DNA of 64,000 nucleotides, from positions 299,021-363,020 of the forward strand of contig JASLQO010000009.1 of assembly GCA_030744435.1 (NCBI GenBank), given 5' to 3'. Numbering within the stretch: position 1 is the stretch's first letter; each line of letters starts with the position of its first letter. Made by a program: the position numbers and the translations under genes. Under the pieces are notes generated by a model. It saw only the letters and a list, made by a program, of their open reading frames with translations. It did no database searches and had not been told where the DNA came from. This document shows positions 44,402-54,169 of this stretch, in pieces. This DNA is from JASLQO01 sp002327525. Lineage in GTDB: Bacteria; Pseudomonadota; Gammaproteobacteria; Pseudomonadales; Azotimanducaceae.

Positions 44402-47318
44402 TGTGATACGCCGCGTGCAGAAGAAGGAACTGGCGCTGTTCTTTGCGTCGCCGGTGGGGTACCTCTTTATCGCAGCCTTTCTCGGGGTGACGCTGTTCGT
44501 CTTTTTCTGGGGCGAAGCGTTTTTCGCGCGCAATGTGGCGGACGTACGTCCCATGTTCGAGTGGATGCCGGTTCTGCTGGTCTTTCTGGCTGCGGCGCTT
44601 ACCATGCGGATGTGGAGCGAGGAGCGGCGCACGGGCACGATGGAATTCGTGGTCACCATGCCGGTCACCGGTTGGGAGTTCGTGCTCGGCAAGTTCGCGG
44701 CGTGCTGGATCCTGTTGGGTGTGGCCCTCCTGTTGACGCTGCCGTTGCCGATTACCATCGGCATCATCGCAGATCTCGACTGGGGACCCGTCGTGGCAGG
44801 GTATGTTGCCGCCGTGCTGCTGGGCGGCGCCTATATCTGTGTTGGCCTGTTTGTCAGCGCCAGAACGGACAGCCAGATAGTAAGTCTGATCGTGACCTGT
44901 TTCCTGTGCGGCGTGTTCTACATGCTCGGCGCGCCGGTGCTGACGGATCTGGTCGGCGGCGGTGCTGCCGACGTGCTGCGCAGCGTCGGCTCGGGTGCGC
45001 GATTTGAGTCCATCACGCGTGGTGTGCTCGACTTTCGCGATCTCTATTTCTATGCGTCTGTTCTGCTGAGTTTCCTTGCGCTCAACGTATATGCGCTGGA
45101 AGTACAACGCTGGGCGGGCCGGGGCGACGGTGCTCACCACAACCGATGGAAGCTTGGAACCACGCTCGTGATCGGAAACCTGCTGGTAGCAAACCTGTGG
45201 CTGGCCCCCATGAGTTGGTTGCGGGTCGATATGACCGAGGGTCGCATCTACTCCATCTCGGAAGCGACTCAGGGGTATCTCTCACAACTCAGGGAACCGC
45301 TGCTGATTCGCGGTTACTTCAGCGACAAGACACATCCGCTGCTCGGACCACTAGTGCCGCGCATGAAAGATCTGCTCACGGAATTCGAAGTCGCGGGTGG
45401 TGGCAACGTGCGCGTGGAACTGATCGATCCGGCCGATGCCCCGGAGCTGGAGGACGAGGCCAATACCAAGTACGGCATCCGTCCGGTGCCGTTCCAGGTG
45501 GCGGACCGCTATCAGGCAAGCCTCGTCAATTCGTACTTCGACGTGCTGGTGGCTTACGGCGACGAGTACGAAGTATTGGGCTTTCGCGATCTCATCGAGG
45601 TGAAGGTGACAGGAGAGGCGGATCTGGATGTGCAACTGCGCAATCCGGAGTACGACCTCACGCGTACCATCAAGAAGATTCTGTACGGGTTTCAAGGCGG
45701 CAACAGCGTTTTCGCCAATATCCAGGGGGGTGTGGCTTTCAATGGCTATCTTTCGGCGGACGACAAGCTGCCGGAGGGACTCTCTGAGTACAAGGCGGTT
45801 TTACGTAAGGTGCTCGATGAGCTGCGCGAGGAATCCTCGGGCCGGCTCGAGGTGTCCCTGGTCGATCCTGAAGCGGGTGACGGGAGCGTGGCTCTCGAGA
45901 TTGCGTCCAGCTACGGTTTCCAACCCATGGCGGCCAGTTTGTTCGACACGAACTACTTCTATTTCTATCTCACGCTGACGGATGGCGAGACCGTCGTGCA
46001 GATCCCCATCCCGCAAGCACTCTCACAGGAGGCGACCCGCCGGGGAATCGAGGAGGGCTTGAAGCGCTTTGCCACGGGATTACTGAAAACCGTGGTGCTG
46101 GTAGCGCCACCGCCGGTGAATCCATATATGCAGCAGCAGGGCATGCCGCCCGGCAATCAGTTCAACCAGTTGCGCGACGGCCTGTCTCAGGACTTCAACG
46201 TGCAGAGCAGCGACCTCGCGAACGGCGTGGTGCCGGAAGCGGCCGACGTGCTGATCGTAGTGGATCCTGACGGTTTGGATGAAAAGGCGGTGTTTGCCAT
46301 CGATCAGTTCCTGATGAAAGGCGGCACGGTGGCACTAGCCACGGGCAATTTCACCGCTAGTTTCATGCAGCAATCGCTGGTCGCCCGGAGGCGCGCGAGC
46401 GGCCTCGGCGAATGGCTGGAACACCATGGCTACACGCTCGGTGATGCACTGGTGATGGACCCGGTGAATTCTGCGTTCCCGGTTCCGGTCACTCGACAGG
46501 CGGGTGGCTTTAGCTTCCAGGAGATCGTGATGCTGGATTACCCGTATTTTCCGGATGTGCGCGTGCAGGGGCTGAATCAGGATTCACCGATCACCACGGG
46601 TGTGCCGCAGGTGACGGTTTCTTGGGCGTCGCCCATCGAAGTGGATGCAGACAAGCAGGGGCAGCGGGCTTTGACCGAATTGATCAGCACATCACCGAGA
46701 AGCTGGACGTCGTCCAGTACCGACGTGATGCCCAGGTTCGCAGACGACGGTGCGAGCGCATTCGTACCGCAAGGCGTGCAGCAGCCGCGCCTGGTGGGGC
46801 TCATGTCGGAGGGACGCTTCGAATCCTTCTTCAAAGGACAGACCTCGCCTTTGCTCACCGAGGAGGTCGAGGAGGTTGACGAGGAAGAAAGTGCGACAGA
46901 AGAGGAAGGCGCCGAGGACACGGAAGACGAAGCGGACGACTTCGGTGTGATTAGCAGCGTGCTCGAGCACTCTCCTGAATCTGCCCGGCTGTTGCTGTTT
47001 TCCTCGAATGACTTCCTCGCCGATCAGACCCTGCGAATGGTGGGGTCGGCCGATGGCACGTTGTACACCAATTCGGTGCAGCTACTCATGAACGCGGTGG
47101 ACTTCTCCCTCGAAGACCAGAGCCTGCTCGGTATCCGGGCGCGAGGCAATTTCAACCGCACGCTGCCGCCGATGGAAGCGGCTGAACAGCAGGCGCTGGA
47201 GTATCTTAATTATGCGCTCGCGTTACTCGGCATTGCGGTGGTTTATCTCATATATCGTCAGCGGCGAGTTGCGAGTGCCGCGGTCTACCAAAACTGGATT
47301 GAAGGAGGGGCGCTATGA
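44391..47318 (+). CDS. Fused ABC-2 permease and GldG-like auxiliary protein
   Basis: A 975-residue membrane protein. Residues 1-240 are an ABC-2 permease with six hydrophobic segments (KKELALFFASPVGYLFIA, MRMWSEERRTGTMEFVV). After a further membrane segment, residues about 290-930 form the periplasmic GldG-like domain (PF09822 type; MTEGRIYSISEATQGYL). A very acidic stretch (EEVEEVDEEESATEEE) sits near residue 830, and a final membrane anchor lies near the end (YALALLGIAVVYLIYRQRR). In the gliding system GldF and GldG are separate; here they are one chain. ATG 44391 overlaps the ATPase stop. Confidence 0.87.
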   Translation: MRFDVIRRVQKKELALFFASPVGYLFIAAFLGVTLFVFFWGEAFFARNVADVRPMFEWMPVLLVFLAAALTMRMWSEERRTGTMEFVVTMPVTGWEFVLGKFAACWILLGVALLLTLPLPITIGIIADLDWGPVVAGYVAAVLLGGAYICVGLFVSARTDSQIVSLIVTCFLCGVFYMLGAPVLTDLVGGGAADVLRSVGSGARFESITRGVLDFRDLYFYASVLLSFLALNVYALEVQRWAGRGDGAHHNRWKLGTTLVIGNLLVANLWLAPMSWLRVDMTEGRIYSISEATQGYLSQLREPLLIRGYFSDKTHPLLGPLVPRMKDLLTEFEVAGGGNVRVELIDPADAPELEDEANTKYGIRPVPFQVADRYQASLVNSYFDVLVAYGDEYEVLGFRDLIEVKVTGEADLDVQLRNPEYDLTRTIKKILYGFQGGNSVFANIQGGVAFNGYLSADDKLPEGLSEYKAVLRKVLDELREESSGRLEVSLVDPEAGDGSVALEIASSYGFQPMAASLFDTNYFYFYLTLTDGETVVQIPIPQALSQEATRRGIEEGLKRFATGLLKTVVLVAPPPVNPYMQQQGMPPGNQFNQLRDGLSQDFNVQSSDLANGVVPEAADVLIVVDPDGLDEKAVFAIDQFLMKGGTVALATGNFTASFMQQSLVARRRASGLGEWLEHHGYTLGDALVMDPVNSAFPVPVTRQAGGFSFQEIVMLDYPYFPDVRVQGLNQDSPITTGVPQVTVSWASPIEVDADKQGQRALTELISTSPRSWTSSSTDVMPRFADDGASAFVPQGVQQPRLVGLMSEGRFESFFKGQTSPLLTEEVEEVDEEESATEEEGAEDTEDEADDFGVISSVLEHSPESARLLLFSSNDFLADQTLRMVGSADGTLYTNSVQLLMNAVDFSLEDQSLLGIRARGNFNRTLPPMEAAEQQALEYLNYALALLGIAVVYLIYRQRRVASAAVYQNWIEGGAL

Positions 47319-48298
47319 GTAGCCGTATCGGAATAATGAGCGTGCTTCTCGCCGCTCAGGTGTTGCTGGTGGCGGGACTCATGACGCGCGATGCACTGAG
47401 CGGAACGTCCACCGCGCCTGACTTCGTGAGTTTCGATCCCGTCATTGTGGATGGTTTGAGCGTCGTGGCCGGTGAAGATAGCGTACGTCTCACACGCGAT
47501 GGAGAAGCCTGGCGTCTGGACGATGCCTATCCTGCGGACAATGCCAGGATCGGCGAGGTGCTGGAGAAGCTCGCAGGACTATCGGCGCCCTGGCCGGTCG
47601 CAACCAGCGCGGACACGGCGGTTCGATTCGAGGTCGCTGATGATAATTTTCAGCGCCGGCTGACACTCTCGTCGGACGACGAAGTGCTGGCGGACATCCT
47701 GCTTGGTACCTCGCCCGGCTACCGGCGGGTGCATGCGCGCAGGAGCGGCACGGATGAGGTTTACAGTGTGAATCTGTCCAACCACGAGTTGCCCGCGGAT
47801 GCAGGTCAGTGGCTCGACAAGGGTTTACTTGCATCGACCGGAGACGTCACGAAACTGAGCCGTGAAGGCGAGTGGACACTGGCCGCGGCGGAAGGTGGGT
47901 GGCTCATCGACACCGATTCGGCGGATGACGAGGCCGCGGACAAGCTCGTAGGCCGTTTCGAGGACCTGAGGGTGCTCGATATCGCCGCGCCCGAGGGAGA
48001 GTGGGAAGCAAAGAGCGTCTTCACCGTGACCGACGATCGTGGAGACTATCGCGTGGCGGTTTTCCACGATGCGCAGGAGGACGATTACAGCTTTGAATCC
48101 GAGCGGCTCGAGGGCCGATTCACGGTGGCCACTTACGTTGCCGAACAAATGATCGTCGATAGGGATACACTGCTGGGCACCGTGAACGAGGGAGAGTCTG
48201 CGGATGATACGAAGGGGTCGAACGCGGGAGAGGAGGGGATCGATGCCGATCTGCTTCTAGATCTGGCGGATGATCTGCTGGTGCCCGATGCGTCCTGA
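47315..48298 (+). CDS. DUF4340-domain envelope protein
   Basis: A 327-residue protein with one N-terminal membrane segment (IGIMSVLLAAQVLLVAGLM) and repeated beta-rich units (DSVRLTRDGEAWRL, LSREGEWTLAAAEGGWLI) of the DUF4340 type. It overlaps the fusion gene by 4 bases, as usual for this operon type. Its probable location is the periplasmic face, as accessory to the GldFG-like complex. Its C-terminus is acidic (LLLDLADDLLVPDAS). Confidence 0.85.
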   Translation: MSSRIGIMSVLLAAQVLLVAGLMTRDALSGTSTAPDFVSFDPVIVDGLSVVAGEDSVRLTRDGEAWRLDDAYPADNARIGEVLEKLAGLSAPWPVATSADTAVRFEVADDNFQRRLTLSSDDEVLADILLGTSPGYRRVHARRSGTDEVYSVNLSNHELPADAGQWLDKGLLASTGDVTKLSREGEWTLAAAEGGWLIDTDSADDEAADKLVGRFEDLRVLDIAAPEGEWEAKSVFTVTDDRGDYRVAVFHDAQEDDYSFESERLEGRFTVATYVAEQMIVDRDTLLGTVNEGESADDTKGSNAGEEGIDADLLLDLADDLLVPDAS

Positions 48299-48311
48299 AG
48301 GTGTTGCCGGG

Positions 48312-49082
48312 ATGGAACGTTTGCTCGCGGGGTTGATCTGCATTGTTCTGGTGTCGAGCGGTGGTTGCGTGCTGGTGCCCGGGAAGCAGCCGTTCGGTGC
48401 ACACTGGCCGGATCTCGAACAGGTTGGCGATGCGGCACTCGGCGCGGCGAAAGATCCCAACACGTGGGTGCCGCTGGTGGGGGCGGCGCTACTTGCCATC
48501 GACGATTACGATCAACAGTTGTCTGACTGGGCTGTGGATCATCAGCCGCTGTTCGACGACGATGCGAGTGATATCAGTCACGACCTGAAAGACGCAACCA
48601 CGGTGCTATGGCTTGCCAGTGCGCTGGCGGCACCTAGCGAGGGACTCGGGCAGAAAGTAGGGGGGATCGCTGTTGGTGTCGGGACGCTGTTCGTGGAAGG
48701 CCGCATCATCGAGGGATTGAAGGATGTGACCGAACGAGATCGGCCGGATGACAGCAACGATCGCAGCATGCCGTCTGGGCACGCGTCGATGGTTGCAGCG
48801 CGAACACGCCTTACACGTGCCAATCTCGAGCGCATCGACATGCCGACGTGGGTGCGTCGCAGCGCCAGTGCTGGACTCTACGGTATCGCGTTCGCCACGT
48901 CCTGGGCGCGGGTGGAAGCAGGCAAACACCATCCGACGGACGTACTGGTTGGCTACGCCATCGGCAATTTCGTCGCTTCCTTCGCACAGATGGCGTTTCT
49001 GGAGGACAGTGTCAAGGGAACGGAAATCTCGTTCTCGGCGGTAGAAGGCGGAGGCGCCCTCACACTGAGGGTACCATTGTGA
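48312..49082 (+). CDS. PAP2-family phosphatase with N-terminal export signal
   Basis: A 256-residue protein with a signal-like N-terminus (MERLLAGLICIVLVSSGGC) that may be a lipoprotein signal. The PAP2 phosphatase motifs are present: KDVTERDRP (K-x6-RP), MPSGHAS, and RVEAGKHHPTD (R-x5-H-x3-D). It would dephosphorylate a lipid phosphate in the periplasm. Starts at ATG 48288 and 48312 are possible. The second gives the better signal peptide. It lies 13 bases after the DUF4340 gene, so it is probably in the same operon. Confidence 0.83.
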   Translation: MERLLAGLICIVLVSSGGCVLVPGKQPFGAHWPDLEQVGDAALGAAKDPNTWVPLVGAALLAIDDYDQQLSDWAVDHQPLFDDDASDISHDLKDATTVLWLASALAAPSEGLGQKVGGIAVGVGTLFVEGRIIEGLKDVTERDRPDDSNDRSMPSGHASMVAARTRLTRANLERIDMPTWVRRSASAGLYGIAFATSWARVEAGKHHPTDVLVGYAIGNFVASFAQMAFLEDSVKGTEISFSAVEGGGALTLRVPL

Positions 49083-49117
49083 GGGTACAACTGGCGCGAT
49101 AGAGGTTGCCGTCGGAT

Positions 49118-50551
49118 TCAGGTCTCGGTACATGAGACCATGTTGGGTCCACTGTGTTTTGCCTTGTACAGTTGCTCGTCCGTGATTTTCAGGACGTTGT
49201 TGTCACAACCGCGTTTGGTGATGGTAGCGACCCCGACACTGATGGTCACGTTGACGTCTTTCGTCTCACCATGGGAGATGTGCTGATTGGCGATGGACTC
49301 GCGGAGGCGGTTGGCTAGTTGGACGGCCCCTGGCTGATCGGTCTCGGGCAGCAGGATGCCGAACTCCTCGCCACCGAGGCGTGCCGCCACGTCGATGACC
49401 CCGCTTCACGTCACCGGTCGTCGAGGTGACCGTCTGCAGTATCACGTCGCCGACGTCGCGACTGTGGGTGTCGTTCACCTTCTTGAAATGATCCAGGTCG
49501 AATAACAGCATGGAGAGCGTGCTGCCGTGGCGTTTCACACGCTCGATTTCTTCTTCCAGCCCCTGCATGAAGATGCGTCGGTTGTACAGTCCCGTGAGCG
49601 CATCTGTATGCGCCATGCGCCATGCGCTGAAGCTGGCGCTGTATCTTCTTGAACTTGCGTTTGTCCTGCCGGCGCCTGGTGACATCGCGCAATAGAAGTA
49701 CGACGTCCGAGTCCGGGTCGTCGGATTGAAGTGGTGACGCGGTGATGTCGAAGGCGCGCCGCGCGAGTGTCAGTTCCAGGGGGATACGGCTGTTCCGGAG
49801 TTCCTCCGTGCCCGCCGTCCAAAAGCTGCTCGAGCACGCGCTCACGTACCACCGGTTGGTGGTTGAGTAAGCCGTTGCGCAGAACCGCCACGTCCACCGC
49901 CAGGATGGCGACGAGGAACCCCAACGCGGTGAAGTCGGCCCAGGGATAGGGATTGACCGTGGAAATAGAGAACATGTTGGCCGCACAGACTGCAGTGGGT
50001 GCGGCGATGATGGCTATTACGACTTTGGGGTTGGCACCTGACTGACCGGCAGAGAATGCGAGAACGGATGTTCCGATCAGGACGAGCGAGTAGCCGTAGG
50101 CGGCTGCAATGAAGAAACCCGGTCAGTATTCCATGGTCGTGGCGACGTGTTCACCGATCTCGGTGAGCCTGCTGCTGGACCAGATCAGATGGTGCTGAGA
50201 ATTGGTCGCGGCGAGTCCGATGGCCAGGAGCGGCACCAGTGCCGCGATGGCTAGCCAGGCGCCCGGGATGCGTAGCTCGAATCGCGCGTAATTAAGGCAA
50301 AACACGAACCATGCAACCGGAGCCAGCTCGATGCAGACAAAAGCGAGTTATGTCGCGATTTGTTTGTGATCCACACCAGTCAGGATGGTTTCGGCGGCCT
50401 GGGCGAGAGACCAGGGGATTGCGATGATCAGCAGAACGAGGAAAGCCGAACCACCCGGCAGGGTACTTTTTGCGTGGGCGCGTGTGTACAGAATCGCGCA
50501 ACCCAGTGCGACGATGAGTGATGGGGTAATCCAAAATGTCAGCTGGAACAT
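49118..50551 (-). pseudogene. Broken diguanylate cyclase with N-terminal 7TM-type sensor domain
   Basis: From ATG 50551 the translation is membrane-rich (TFWITPSLIVALGCAILYTR, then FVFCLNYARFELRIPGAW) like 7TM sensor domains. It is interrupted by TAA (50350-50348) and TGA (50125-50123, in place of a tryptophan codon). Then come frame changes near 49810, 49620 and 49400. Beyond them a GGDEF domain is recognisable: HTDALTGLYNRRIFMQGLEE, LLFDLDHFKKVNDTH and RLGGEEFGILLP. Two stops and about three frameshifts make it clearly dead. The catalytic GGEEF motif itself is preserved. Confidence 0.87.
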
Positions 50552-50726
50552 GCAGTTTATCCCTGGTCTGCTAGCCCACAGACCGCATCGGCGGCGATCA
50601 GGTAGCGCATCGTTCGAGGGTCACGCAGTTGAAGGGAAGCCGGCAAACTCGATTGGGGAAATAGTGAACCGGGTCACACCCGAACTGATAAGGTTGCTCG
50701 AAATTACCCGCAACCTGGAGGACAGG

Positions 50727-51362
50727 GTGTTGATCGATCTCTACACGTGGCCTACTCCGAATGGCCGCAAAGTCTCCATCGCGCTCGAGGAATTCGGGAT
50801 TCCGTATGAGGTGCACGCCATCGATATCGGCAAGGGTGAGCAGTTCGATGACGAGTTTCTGAAGATCAGTCCGAACAACAAGATTCCGGCGATCGTCGAC
50901 CGGGCCAGTGGACGCGCTATGATGGAGTCCGGTGCCATTCTCATGTACCTCGCGGACACATATGATCTTTTTCGCGGTGATCAATGGTGGGAAACGGTGG
51001 AGTGGTTGATGATGCAGATGGGCAGTGTCGGACCGATGCTCGGTCAGGCACATCATTTCCTGAAGTTCAATCCCGGGAAGGCGCCATACGCCGAGACGCG
51101 CTACGCCGCCGAAGTGCAACGCATCTACGCGGTGCTCGATCATCGACTCGACGGGCGCGGATATCTGTCAGGCGGATACTCCATTGCGGACATGGCCACC
51201 TGGCCATGGATATCTCGCTTTGAGTGGCAGCAGATGGATTTGCGGGCGTATCCGAACCTGCGACGCTGGTATGAGGAGATCGCCGCACGCGAAGCCGTGC
51301 AACGCGGCTACGATGTGCCGAATCACGTAAACGCTATTCCGATGCCGGGATACAGACACTGA
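50727..51362 (+). CDS. Glutathione S-transferase, Nu-class-like (YfcG/YghU type)
   Basis: A 211-residue GST. LIDLYTWPTPNGRKVSIALE is the typical N-terminus of YfcG-like disulfide-bond reductases, in which a Thr-Pro-Asn motif contacts glutathione instead of a Ser/Cys. NKIPAIVD and MESGAILMYLADTY complete the thioredoxin-like domain. The C-terminal helical domain follows. A GGAGG ribosome site before GTG 50727 decides the start, although the frame is open far upstream into the cyclase pseudogene. Confidence 0.87.
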   Translation: MLIDLYTWPTPNGRKVSIALEEFGIPYEVHAIDIGKGEQFDDEFLKISPNNKIPAIVDRASGRAMMESGAILMYLADTYDLFRGDQWWETVEWLMMQMGSVGPMLGQAHHFLKFNPGKAPYAETRYAAEVQRIYAVLDHRLDGRGYLSGGYSIADMATWPWISRFEWQQMDLRAYPNLRRWYEEIAAREAVQRGYDVPNHVNAIPMPGYRH

Positions 51363-51400
51363 CTAGCACGAGTCTCAATCGACAAATCGGCACTGGCATC

Positions 51401-52645
51401 GTGTGGGTAGCGATGCTCACGGTGGCGTCACGCCTCGTGAACGCGCTGAAGGAAATCGCCATCGCTTATCGTTTCGGCGCCACCGAGATGGTAGATGCTT
51501 ATGTGCTGGTGTTCGCGTTTGTGACATGGCTGCCCGCGGTGTGGCTCAGCCTGCTTCAGACGGTGTTCGTACCGCAGGCCGTGCGCATGAATGAAGATGA
51601 GCGGGAAGACTTCGTCGCCGAACTGTTCGGCTGGGTAATCGTTGCAGGTGCGTTCGCGAGTGTCTTACTCGCCGTGGGACTTCCAGAGCTCGTGCTCGTG
51701 CTCACACCGGCTCATCCGGGCGCCGATGAACTGCGGGCCTTCGCATGGCAGATGGCGCCGGTTGCATTGCTCGGATTGGTCACCAGTCAGCTCATTGCCC
51801 TGCTGGTGATAGAGAAGAAGCACAACAACGCGTTGCTCGAAGGGGTTCCAGGAGCCCTGATTCTGATTCTCGTGGTTTGGCAGGGTAGTGTGCTGGTACT
51901 GGGTCTGGGCACACTGGCGGGATTCGCGCTGCAGGTTGCGGTGGCGCTGGCGTTGCTTGCGCCGCGCGGAATGAGGGGGCCGCGTCTGAGTACCTCCGCT
52001 CCGAGCTGGCGCCGGTTTCTCGGAGCAGTCCGAATTGCGGCCATCGGACAGTTGCTGCTGGCACTTGCTTACCCCGTCGACCAGCTCATTGCCAACACCA
52101 TGGATGCCGGAGATGCTGCGCGATTCGCCTACGCATATCGCCTGGTGGCCTTCGTGATGGCGATCGGTTCGCTCGCCATCGGGCGGGTGGTGTTGCCGGT
52201 GCTGAGCGAATGGGATTACGAGAAGAGCTGGCAGATTACCAGCGACTGGGCGTTACGCGTGGTGCTGCTGGGTGTGACCATGGCTGTGGGCGCGTGGCTC
52301 GTCGCACCCTGGCTGGTTCAACTGCTATTCGAGCGCGGCGCCTTCACATCCGCAGACAGCGAGGTGGTCACTTCGGTGTTTCGCTACGGCTTGCTTCAGA
52401 TCCCGGCGCTGTTTGCCGGGGTTCTACTGACCCAGTTTCTGGCCAGCCGTGAAGCCTATTTGCCCATCAGTGTCATCGCGGCGATGGGCGCACTTACCAA
52501 GATCGTACTGAGCGTCGGGCTCGGCATGGCCTTCGGTCTCGAAGGTCTGATGATTGCCTCGGCGCTCGCCTACGTGCTGACGGCGGTCCTGTCGTTGCTC
52601 GCTGCACGGAGAATGAACCTGCGAAGGGGGGGGTGGGGCCGTTGA
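51401..52645 (+). CDS. MurJ-like (MVF/MATE fold) lipid flippase
   Basis: A 414-residue polytopic membrane protein of the MurJ/MviN family (lipid II or other lipid-linked glycan flippase). It is shorter than typical MurJ (about 510). RLVNALKEIAIAYRFGATEM matches the first helix and loop of the family, and AYPVDQLIANTMDAGDAARF matches a later helix pair. It starts at GTG 51401. Residues similar to the family continue upstream to a CTG that overlaps the GST stop, so translation might begin there. The coupled glycosyltransferase suggests export of a lipid-linked glycan. Confidence 0.8.
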   Translation: MWVAMLTVASRLVNALKEIAIAYRFGATEMVDAYVLVFAFVTWLPAVWLSLLQTVFVPQAVRMNEDEREDFVAELFGWVIVAGAFASVLLAVGLPELVLVLTPAHPGADELRAFAWQMAPVALLGLVTSQLIALLVIEKKHNNALLEGVPGALILILVVWQGSVLVLGLGTLAGFALQVAVALALLAPRGMRGPRLSTSAPSWRRFLGAVRIAAIGQLLLALAYPVDQLIANTMDAGDAARFAYAYRLVAFVMAIGSLAIGRVVLPVLSEWDYEKSWQITSDWALRVVLLGVTMAVGAWLVAPWLVQLLFERGAFTSADSEVVTSVFRYGLLQIPALFAGVLLTQFLASREAYLPISVIAAMGALTKIVLSVGLGMAFGLEGLMIASALAYVLTAVLSLLAARRMNLRRGGWGR

Positions 52646-53736
52646 AGGTAGTGTTGGCGATTCACGATTTGGGTGCGGGGGGTGCTGAACGCGTGCTATC
52701 CGGACTCGCCGCACATCTGCAACAGGGTGGGCATGAGGTGGGTGTGCTGACGCTGGCAGCGGGCGAGGATTTCTATCCCCTGGCCGAAGATATACGCAGG
52801 CTGCAACTTGAGGAACATGCGAGCGGTGGATCTGTGGTGGGTGCGCTGCTCGCGAATGGGTCGCGAGTACGAAGGATGCGGGAGGCGATCCGACGTGTGG
52901 ATGCCGATGTCGTGGTTTCGTTCATGACCACGACCAACGTCCTGACCGTGCTGGCCACGCGCGGGTTGCGCTGCGCGGTCGTGGTTTCCGAGCGCACTTG
53001 GCCACCCGCCATGCCCCTGGGGCGCGCCTGGGGAAACCTGCGTCGGATAACCTACCCGTGGGCTGACCGGTTGGTGGTGCTCACGCAGCGCACACGGGAT
53101 TGGGCGGTTGGGGCGTTGGCCATGGATGAACGCATGATCGACGTCATCGCAAATCCGGTGCAGTTGCCACTGCCCGCTCATGCACCTGTGGTAGAGCCCC
53201 CGACGCACGAGTTCCTTCTCGCCGTCGGGCGATTGGGCCCGGAAAAGGACTTCGCTTCACTGATTGACGCCTACACTCAAGCGGGCATCGCGATTCCCCT
53301 GGTGATTCTCGGTGAAGGGCCGCAGCGCGCGATGCTGACTGCCCGGGCAGACCGGCTTGGGATTCGCCTGGAGCTACCGGGTCGCGTGGGCAATCTGGCC
53401 GACTGGTATCAGGGTGCCCGGGCACTGGTACTCACATCGCGCTTCGAGGGCTTTCCGAACGTGCTGATCGAGGCCATGAGCCACGGTTGCCCGGTCGTGA
53501 GCGTGGATTGTGAGGTGGGTCCGCGGGAGATAGTGCGGGACGGTGTGGATGGCCTGCTCGTACCACCAGCCGACCCCGATGCATTGTCGAGTGCGATCAG
53601 CGCCATCGTGAACGACGATACTCTGCACCGGCGGCTCAGTAGCGAGAGTGGGAAGATCGAGCAGCGGTTCTCCGCGCAGGCCGTATTCGGCGCATGGGAG
53701 CTTACGCTTGAGCGGGCGTGGTCGGGATCGGGTTAG
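52642..53736 (+). CDS. GT4-family glycosyltransferase
   Basis: A 364-residue GT-B fold glycosyltransferase. The N-terminal LAIHDLGAGGAERVLSGL is typical of GT4 enzymes. The donor-binding half has VGRLGPEKDFASLIDAY, and the E-x7-E region SRFEGFPNVLIEAMSHGCPV is also present. The likely start is TTG 52642, whose last two bases overlap the TGA of the flippase gene. GTG 52633 is an alternative. Sugar and acceptor are unknown. With the flippase it likely forms a small envelope-glycan operon. Confidence 0.87.
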   Translation: MKVVLAIHDLGAGGAERVLSGLAAHLQQGGHEVGVLTLAAGEDFYPLAEDIRRLQLEEHASGGSVVGALLANGSRVRRMREAIRRVDADVVVSFMTTTNVLTVLATRGLRCAVVVSERTWPPAMPLGRAWGNLRRITYPWADRLVVLTQRTRDWAVGALAMDERMIDVIANPVQLPLPAHAPVVEPPTHEFLLAVGRLGPEKDFASLIDAYTQAGIAIPLVILGEGPQRAMLTARADRLGIRLELPGRVGNLADWYQGARALVLTSRFEGFPNVLIEAMSHGCPVVSVDCEVGPREIVRDGVDGLLVPPADPDALSSAISAIVNDDTLHRRLSSESGKIEQRFSAQAVFGAWELTLERAWSGSG

Positions 53737-54161
53737 AGAGCTGAGTCCTTCCGTTGTTCCGCTAGCGCCCGCTCAATGGCTCTGAGCTCGCGGCCCGCCG
53801 GTTCCTGTTCGTATGCTCGCGGCGTACCGACACCCCATACCGGTCCGGGCCAGGCCTCATCGGTGGTGTGCCGCGCGATCACGTGCACGTGCAGCTGTGG
53901 GACCTGATTGCCAAGCGCCGCGACGTTGATTTTATCCGCGTGGTGGATCTGTTGCAGGGCTCGTGCCACCGCGTCTACCTCGTCCATCACCGCTTCCCGA
54001 CGGCCACGAGGGATGTCGTGCAGGTCGCGAAGGTGCTCGATACGAGGTACGAGGATGCACCATGGGTACCGGCTATCGTTCATGAGCAACAGATCGCAGG
54101 CATCGAGCCGGGTAATCAGGTGGCAGTCGGCGGCGAGTTGTGGATGCAAGTGGAACGACAT
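53733..54161 (-). CDS. HIT-family nucleotide-binding protein
   Basis: A 142-residue HIT protein. The triad motif reads PQLHVHVIARHTTDEAW, preceded by INVAALGN. It would hydrolyse or transfer nucleotidyl groups from substrates such as AMP-lysine or dinucleoside polyphosphates. ATG 54161 (MSFHLHPQLAADCHLI) matches family starts, while an extension to 54212 overlaps the neighbouring DUF3604 gene. It is convergent with the glycosyltransferase gene by 4 bases and probably co-transcribed with the DUF3604 gene 9 bases upstream. Confidence 0.9.
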   Translation of the reverse strand: MSFHLHPQLAADCHLITRLDACDLLLMNDSRYPWCILVPRIEHLRDLHDIPRGRREAVMDEVDAVARALQQIHHADKINVAALGNQVPQLHVHVIARHTTDEAWPGPVWGVGTPRAYEQEPAGRELRAIERALAEQRKDSAL

Positions 54162-54169
54162 GGCTTCGA

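Noticed and set aside
44079..45140. 353-codon minus-strand frame rich in His, Gln and Arg.
   Set aside because: Antisense shadow across the ABC ATPase and permease genes. Composition is typical of the reverse frame of GC-rich coding DNA.
50123..50125. TGA in the diguanylate cyclase as Sec.
   Set aside because: The position (EY*PGFF) is a membrane segment with a likely tryptophan codon. A TAA and frameshifts also break the gene.
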